This document shows, in pieces, positions 6,949 to 11,020 of a DNA stretch of 11,020 nucleotides. The stretch lies in assembly GCA_945957245.1 (NCBI GenBank), contig CAMFLD010000053.1, positions 1 through 11,020 of the forward strand, in the 5' to 3' direction. Numbering within the stretch: position 1 is the stretch's first letter; each line of letters begins with the position of its first letter. A model generated the notes under the pieces. The model made no database searches and was not told where the DNA came from. It saw nothing but the letters and a program-made list of their open reading frames with translations. This stretch comes from an uncultured Flavobacterium sp. Its GTDB lineage: Bacteria; Bacteroidota; Bacteroidia; Flavobacteriales; Flavobacteriaceae. Both the position numbers and the translations under genes were made by a program.

Positions 6949-8589
6949 ATGACAAAACCGGAACAACAGAAATTAGGAAAAACACTTTGGGACATCGCCG
7001 ACAGTTTGCGTGGCGCTATGAATGCCGATGATTTTAGGGATTATATGCTTTCGTTTTTGTTCCTGCGCTATCTGTCAGACAACTACGAGGCTTCGGCCAA
7101 AAAAGAATTGGGCAGGGATTATCCGGACAACAGGCCGGCAGATGTCATTAAGAAATTAAAAATCAAAAATCCTTTAGAGATTTGGTATAAAGAAAATCCC
7201 AACGATATTATTGAATTTGAAAAACAAATGCGCCGCAAAGTGCATTATGTCATTCAGCCTAAATTTTTGTGGAGCAATATCTCCGAATTAGCAAGAACAC
7301 AGGACGAGGATTTATTGAAAACCTTAGACCGTGGCTTTCGCTATATCGAAAACGAATCGTTTGAAAACGCTTTTCAGGGATTGTTTTCAGAAATCAACCT
7401 CAACTCTGATAAATTAGGTAAAACCCCGGTGGAACGTAATAAAAAACTGTGCGTCATCATTACTAAAATTTCAGAAGGGATTGCCGGATTTTCAAACGAC
7501 ACCGATATTTTAGGAGATGCTTACGAATACCTGATTGGACAGTTTGCTGCCGGCTCCGGTAAAAAAGCGGGAGAGTTTTATACCCCTCAGCAGGTATCGG
7601 ATATTCTTTCGAGGATTGTAATCCTGGACAGCCAGGAGCCTAAAACAGGCGTAAAATCGAAATTAAACAAGGTACTGGATTTTGCCTGCGGGTCAGGATC
7701 GTTGTTGCTCAACGTAAAGAACAAATTAAAAGAAGAAAACGGCGGGCAGATCGGTAAAATATACGGACAGGAAAAAAATATTACTACCTATAACCTTGCC
7801 CGTATGAACATGCTGCTGCATGGGGTAAAAGATACCGAGTTTGATATACACCACGGAGACACTCTGGAAAACGACTGGAATGAATTTAATGAAATGAATC
7901 CGGCGAAAAAAATAGAGTTTGATGCAATAGTAGCTAATCCGCCCTTCAGTCTGCGCTGGGAACCGGAAGAAACCACTTCAGACGATTTCCGTTTTAAGAG
8001 TTACGGTGTAGCGCCAAAGTCGGCGGCCGATTTTGCATTCCTGTTACACGGTTTCCACTTCCTGAGCAGAGAGGGCACTATGGCTATCATTCTGCCACAC
8101 GGTGTACTGTTCAGAGGGGGTGCAGAAGAACGCATCAGAACAAAATTATTAAAGGACAATAATATAGATACGGTAATTGGGCTGCCTTCTAATTTATTCT
8201 TTTCGACCGGAATACCGGTGTGCATTTTGGTTTTAAAAAAATGTAAAAAACACGATGATGTTTTGTTCATCAACGCCAGTTCCGATGAAAATTTTGAAAA
8301 AGGCAAAAGGCAGAACAATTTAAGAGAAAGCGATATCAGGCGTATTGTAGAAACCTATCAGAACCGCCCTGAAAAAGTAGAGCGTTATGCCCGTTGCGTT
8401 TCAATGGATGAAATTGAAAAAAACGGATACAACCTCAATATTTCAAGATATGTAAGCACCTCCATTGACGAGGAAAAAATAGATTTGGCTAAAGTCCACA
8501 CCGAGTTGGTCGCCATAGAAGACCGGATAAAAGAAGCGACTGACAGGCACAATAAGTTCCTTGAGGAATTAGGATTGCCCGGAATTTGA
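6949..8589 (+). CDS. hsdM: Type I restriction-modification DNA methyltransferase subunit M
   Basis: N6-adenine methyltransferase subunit. With HsdS it modifies the host's own target sites, using S-adenosylmethionine, and it is the core of the restriction complex. The 546-residue protein has the family architecture. The N-terminal helical HsdM domain (LWDIADSLRGAMNADDFRDY, then FLFLRYLSD) spans about residues 10-150. Linker motifs AGEFYTPQQV come before the catalytic domain, which has the cofactor motif DFACGSGS at 244-251 and the catalytic NPPF at 330-333. A C-terminal helical stretch probably contacts HsdS. It starts two bases after the anticodon nuclease gene, without an obvious ribosome site, so it probably depends on translational coupling. 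It is the last gene of the operon and appears intact, so a modifying enzyme can be expected. Confidence 0.95.
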   Translation: MTKPEQQKLGKTLWDIADSLRGAMNADDFRDYMLSFLFLRYLSDNYEASAKKELGRDYPDNRPADVIKKLKIKNPLEIWYKENPNDIIEFEKQMRRKVHYVIQPKFLWSNISELARTQDEDLLKTLDRGFRYIENESFENAFQGLFSEINLNSDKLGKTPVERNKKLCVIITKISEGIAGFSNDTDILGDAYEYLIGQFAAGSGKKAGEFYTPQQVSDILSRIVILDSQEPKTGVKSKLNKVLDFACGSGSLLLNVKNKLKEENGGQIGKIYGQEKNITTYNLARMNMLLHGVKDTEFDIHHGDTLENDWNEFNEMNPAKKIEFDAIVANPPFSLRWEPEETTSDDFRFKSYGVAPKSAADFAFLLHGFHFLSREGTMAIILPHGVLFRGGAEERIRTKLLKDNNIDTVIGLPSNLFFSTGIPVCILVLKKCKKHDDVLFINASSDENFEKGKRQNNLRESDIRRIVETYQNRPEKVERYARCVSMDEIEKNGYNLNISRYVSTSIDEEKIDLAKVHTELVAIEDRIKEATDRHNKFLEELGLPGI

Positions 8590-8600
8590 GAAAGTCAAAT

Positions 8601-8632
8601 AAAAAAGGAAAGATAAAATTCTTTCCTTTTTT
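8601..8632 (+). terminator. Intrinsic terminator after hsdM
   Basis: A perfect 12-bp stem, AAAAAAGGAAAG / CTTTCCTTTTTT, with an 8-base loop (8613-8620) begins 11 bases after the hsdM stop. The right arm ends in a T run continued by TATTTTTAT. The stem has only four GC-containing positions, so strength is uncertain. Because of the A and T tails it could act in both directions. Confidence 0.7.
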
Positions 8633-8644
8633 ATTTTTATAAGC

Positions 8645-8672
8645 TTGTATTTAAATTATTTTTATATCTTCG
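8645..8672 (+). promoter_or_regulatory. Promoter candidate for the second gene cluster
   Basis: TTG at 8645-8647 is followed after 17 bases by TATCTTCG at 8665-8672, one mismatch from the TAnnTTTG element of Bacteroidota. It lies just beyond the hsdM terminator, where the next transcription unit needs a promoter. It would give a leader of roughly 200 bases before 8888, containing the 8719-8740 hairpin. This is a motif match only. Confidence 0.4.
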
Positions 8673-8718
8673 AATCAGTTCTAAATTCAAATACCACACT
8701 TTTTTATCGGAAAAAATT

Positions 8719-8740
8719 TTCGTGTTATCATAAACACGAA
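8719..8740. promoter_or_regulatory. Hairpin/inverted repeat in the leader of the second cluster
   Basis: TTCGTGTT (8719-8726) and AACACGAA (8733-8740) form perfect 8-bp arms around a 6-base loop. No T run follows directly, so it is not a typical terminator in the plus direction. It could be an operator or an RNA structure in the leader. Apart from this, the promoter-like site and a small reading frame, I see nothing in 8640-8887. Confidence 0.45.
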
Positions 8741-8772
8741 GTAACTAATTATTTGCCTAATTACTATTAAAA

Positions 8773-8871
8773 ATGACATTTACACCGGGTAAAATTACTA
8801 AAGAGCATGTCCTGAAAATGGAAAATTTATGCAATACAATCATCTGTAAAAAACAGAATACTTTATTATAA
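8773..8871 (+). pseudogene. Small reading frame, possible remnant of a larger gene's 5' end
   Basis: ATG to TAA gives 32 residues beginning MTFTPGKITKEHVLKMENLC. The first 15 residues resemble, from memory, the N-terminus of larger Bacteroidota proteins that begin with a short 'ITKEHVLKAI' helix. After VLK the similarity to anything is lost, so a deletion could have left only the start of such a gene. It ends 16 bases before the next gene and could also be a leader peptide. No strong coding evidence; low confidence. Confidence 0.25.
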
Positions 8872-8887
8872 ATAATTGTTATATATA

Positions 8888-9520
8888 ATGAATGAACCAA
8901 AAATATACTTAAACTCATTTTATCCCCTTAGTTGTAATACAAAAGGGAAAAAAGCAATTAGGCAATTTGGATTACCCAAATACATAGATGGATCCTGTAG
9001 GAGAGAGCCTGATTTTGAAAGTCAATTTCCTTGTATTACTGCACTATGCCGGCCTAAATTTTCTCAAAAACTCAAAAAAGGTGACATTGTTATTTATGTT
9101 ACCAACAAAAAAGGTATTGGCAGTCGGAAGATTATTGCCGTTTTAGAAGTTATAAATATTTTTGAAAATCATGAAAATGCGGCAAACTGGTATAAAGAAA
9201 ACAACCTACCGATTCCGAACAATTTAATAGTTGACGAAACAATTCCTTTTGAACTCGAAAAAACACATCAAAAAATGGGTTGGGAAGCATGTATTGCTCA
9301 AGCTAATTCATTAGAAAAATGGAATGAGGGTTATAAGAATCGGGCAAAAAAACACCCTAAAGTGGCGCAATGTCAATTTCTTTACTGTGAATTGAACAAT
9401 CCTTTAAATCTTACTAAAATTAATACACACAGGAGTCTCACAGCTCAGAACCCTCCTATTTTAAGAATTGAAGAATGGAATAGTGTAAAAGACATTTTAG
9501 GAATTAAAAATATAGAATAG
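8888..9520 (+). CDS. Hypothetical protein, possible PUA/EVE-like modified-base reader
   Basis: A 210-residue soluble protein with no signal peptide or membrane segment. I do not recognise it with certainty. Features: an IDGSCRREPDFE segment at 33-44, a GDIVIYVT strand at 65-72 followed by a basic loop, then IIAVLEVI at 82-89 and an NAANWY helix at about 97-102. A 'KxGD-hydrophobic-strand ... AVLEV' arrangement is reminiscent of PUA-like folds such as EVE and ASCH, and of domains associated with nucleotide modification (Nmad), which bind modified bases. That would fit a sensor of modified phage DNA but is inference from pattern. ATG 8888 is preferred over an in-frame TTG at 8876. The GIY-YIG gene starts 4 bases after its stop, so the two are almost certainly co-transcribed. 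Codon use is more AT-rich than in hsdR or hsdM, suggesting separate acquisition. Confidence 0.7.
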   Translation: MNEPKIYLNSFYPLSCNTKGKKAIRQFGLPKYIDGSCRREPDFESQFPCITALCRPKFSQKLKKGDIVIYVTNKKGIGSRKIIAVLEVINIFENHENAANWYKENNLPIPNNLIVDETIPFELEKTHQKMGWEACIAQANSLEKWNEGYKNRAKKHPKVAQCQFLYCELNNPLNLTKINTHRSLTAQNPPILRIEEWNSVKDILGIKNIE

Positions 9521-9524
9521 AGCT

Positions 9525-10031
9525 ATGGACTATACGTTGGAGAAATACGATTTAAAACTCATTGATGGAGAAAACAACACTTGTAAAATAGTGCTGTTTC
9601 CGCAGGAAGGAAAAGCTTTTTTGAAAGAAAGACGAAAATTGTATCTGGTTTATCATGAAACAGATATACTTTATGTTGGTGAAGCCCATACCTCTATAAA
9701 AACCAGATTTCAGAGAGGGTGCAATGCTTATAATTATTACAAAAAAAATGATGACATAGCCAGAAATGGTTATAAAGGCTATAAATGGCTGGATAAATCA
9801 CTTAACCCGCAAAGAAATCTAACCGTTAGTGTTGTTACCTTTCCCGAAGAGTATGACAGTAAAGAAAAAAGAAGTTTTATTGAGGCTATAGAAGGCGAGT
9901 TAGTATATCTGGTGAGGCTAAACACAGGAAGATGGCCGGAGTGTCAAAATGAAATACATTTTAGCAATTGTGAGGGAGCTAAACAGATTGCACATGATAT
10001 TTTGGAAATAAATTTAGGAAAGTTGGATTAA
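9525..10031 (+). CDS. GIY-YIG nuclease-like protein
   Basis: Probable small metal-dependent endonuclease of 168 residues. Residues 40-54, YLVYHETDILYVGEA, carry the two signature strands in variant form: V-Y at 42-43 for GIY and Y-V-G at 50-52 for YIG. Downstream come R61 (KTRFQRG), a likely catalytic arginine, E123 or E125 (FIEAIEGELVYL), the candidate metal-binding glutamate, and N142 (ECQNEIHF), matching the conserved C-terminal asparagine. The first 39 residues are an N-terminal extension; no separate DNA-binding domain is seen, so targeting may come from partners. It starts 4 bases after the preceding gene, and the ATPase gene starts 11 bases after its stop, indicating one operon. It could act as the effector of the three-gene cluster. 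It is not a UvrC or a homing endonuclease, since the associated domains are missing. The fold call is fairly strong; the biological role is inferred. Confidence 0.8.
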   Translation: MDYTLEKYDLKLIDGENNTCKIVLFPQEGKAFLKERRKLYLVYHETDILYVGEAHTSIKTRFQRGCNAYNYYKKNDDIARNGYKGYKWLDKSLNPQRNLTVSVVTFPEEYDSKEKRSFIEAIEGELVYLVRLNTGRWPECQNEIHFSNCEGAKQIAHDILEINLGKLD

Positions 10032-10042
10032 ATTATAAATAA

Positions 10043-11020
10043 ATGAATTATTACGTTAGAGCATATAAACAACAAATTAAAATTGATTTAGAATATCCTT
10101 GCTTTATATTAGTAAGCAGTGTTTGGGATGATTACGGTTTTAAAACCTCATTTAGTCTGCAATATTATCATGATCGAAATGAGCGCTTTGTGATTGGGAC
10201 AATCAAAATAATGGATTTAAACTTAGAGGAAAAAGAAGGTTTTACAATATTGCCTGAATTTTTTGAAGAATTAGAAGATAATTTTGCTTCATTAGGCTAT
10301 GATACTGAATATTATGAAAATTTGTTAGTATTAAATCAAAAATACAATATTAACATAAATGAAACGTTGGATGAGCTAAATGATTTAGCAAATATGCCAG
10401 GTTTATTAGAAAAATTTCAAAATACTACTGCATTCAATCATTCTCTTCTTAGAGAAAGAGAAACTAAAACTGCCCTTTTATTAGGAGAACAAATAATAGA
10501 TAAACGTCCTGAAAAATCTAAAATTAATTTTACATTCACTACAAAGTTAAAAAATGCATTAACTCCACATATTGTAAAATTTGAATTTGATAAAAATAAT
10601 GTTTTACCAAAAAGAACATTCGCAATTATTGGAAAGAACGGTACAGGCAAAACAATTTTTTTATCCAATTTAGCAAATACGTTAAACTATACCAGAGACA
10701 AAAATTCAAGTACAGTATTAAATTCCAAAAAAACAATAAAACTCGAAGAATATGAAATTGGGGAATTTGACACTTCTTTAGGCCCTCCTTTTGGTAAAAT
10801 AATAGCTTTATCTTATAGTATGTTTGATACATTTAGAAGACCAAAACCATCTAAACGATTTTCATATATTTATTGTGGCTTACGAAATCAAAATGATGAA
10901 ATTGATAAAAAAGAATTATTAAAAAGACATGTAGAATCTTTAAAATATATAAATAAACAAAGAAGAGGAGAAATTTGGTTCAACACTTTAAGCAACTTTG
11001 TAAATATAAGAGACTTAGGA
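10043..11020 (+). CDS. P-loop ATPase (AAA/ABC-like, defence type), C-terminus beyond the right edge
   Basis: The frame is open from ATG 10043 to the last base, 326 codons, so the gene is incomplete only because the window ends. Residues 1-190 form an N-terminal region starting MNYYVRAYKQQIKID with a SSVWDDYGFKTSF stretch at about 25-37; such a domain precedes the P-loop in several defence-associated ATPases as I remember them. Walker A is GKNGTGKT at 197-204 in FAIIGKNGTGKTIFLSNL. KIIALSYSMFDTF at 252-264 and FSYIYCGLR at 273-281 resemble a segment seen after the P-loop in defence ATPases of the AAA_15/AAA_23 type. Signature, Walker B and any C-terminal nuclease domain would lie beyond the edge. 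It follows the GIY-YIG gene by 11 bases in the same direction. It is strikingly AT-rich compared with hsdR and hsdM, consistent with horizontal transfer. Partner function with the nuclease is inferred. Confidence 0.8.
   Translation, partial: MNYYVRAYKQQIKIDLEYPCFILVSSVWDDYGFKTSFSLQYYHDRNERFVIGTIKIMDLNLEEKEGFTILPEFFEELEDNFASLGYDTEYYENLLVLNQKYNININETLDELNDLANMPGLLEKFQNTTAFNHSLLRERETKTALLLGEQIIDKRPEKSKINFTFTTKLKNALTPHIVKFEFDKNNVLPKRTFAIIGKNGTGKTIFLSNLANTLNYTRDKNSSTVLNSKKTIKLEEYEIGEFDTSLGPPFGKIIALSYSMFDTFRRPKPSKRFSYIYCGLRNQNDEIDKKELLKRHVESLKYINKQRRGEIWFNTLSNFVNIRDLG

Noticed and set aside
549..8752. Shared 11-bp word TAACTAATTAT at 549-559 and 8742-8752, considered as possible att-like direct repeats
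   Set aside because: The word is short and made almost only of A and T, no integrase or tRNA gene is in the window, and similarity does not extend on either side.

Overview
The window looks like a defence island from a member of the Bacteroidota. Intergenic DNA is very AT-rich, gene starts lack clear Shine-Dalgarno sequences, promoter-like sites fit the TTG...TAnnTTTG pattern of that phylum, and a GxxExxY-family gene sits inside an operon. The organism cannot be named from this sequence alone.

Layout. Positions 1-537 (minus strand) hold the N-terminal part of an XRE/Cro-type helix-turn-helix protein that runs off the left edge. Positions 538-973 are a gene-free divergent control region. It carries a tandem array of imperfect 40-bp repeats, most containing a TGTTCA-N6-TGAACA-type palindrome. 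Positions 974-8589 (plus strand) are a tightly packed type I restriction-modification operon in the order hsdR, a GxxExxY gene broken by one amber codon, hsdS, a PrrC-like anticodon nuclease gene, and hsdM. A perfect 12-bp-stem terminator follows at 8601-8632.

After an AT-rich spacer with a promoter-like site, a hairpin and a possible gene remnant, a second plus-strand cluster begins at 8888. It encodes a 210-residue protein of possible PUA/EVE-like or base-modification-associated type, a 168-residue GIY-YIG nuclease-like protein, and a P-loop ATPase that is open to the right edge.

How the genes may work together. HsdR, HsdM and HsdS form a DNA-cleaving complex that spares self-modified DNA. 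The PrrC-like protein would be the guard: in the E. coli EcoprrI system PrrC is held silent by the restriction complex and cuts tRNA-Lys when a phage disables restriction. The catalytic triad expected for this activity is visible here. The second cluster has the logic of other ATPase-plus-nuclease defence pairs, with a putative modified-base reader in front. I do not recognise this three-gene combination as a named system, and it is the best candidate in the window for something undescribed.
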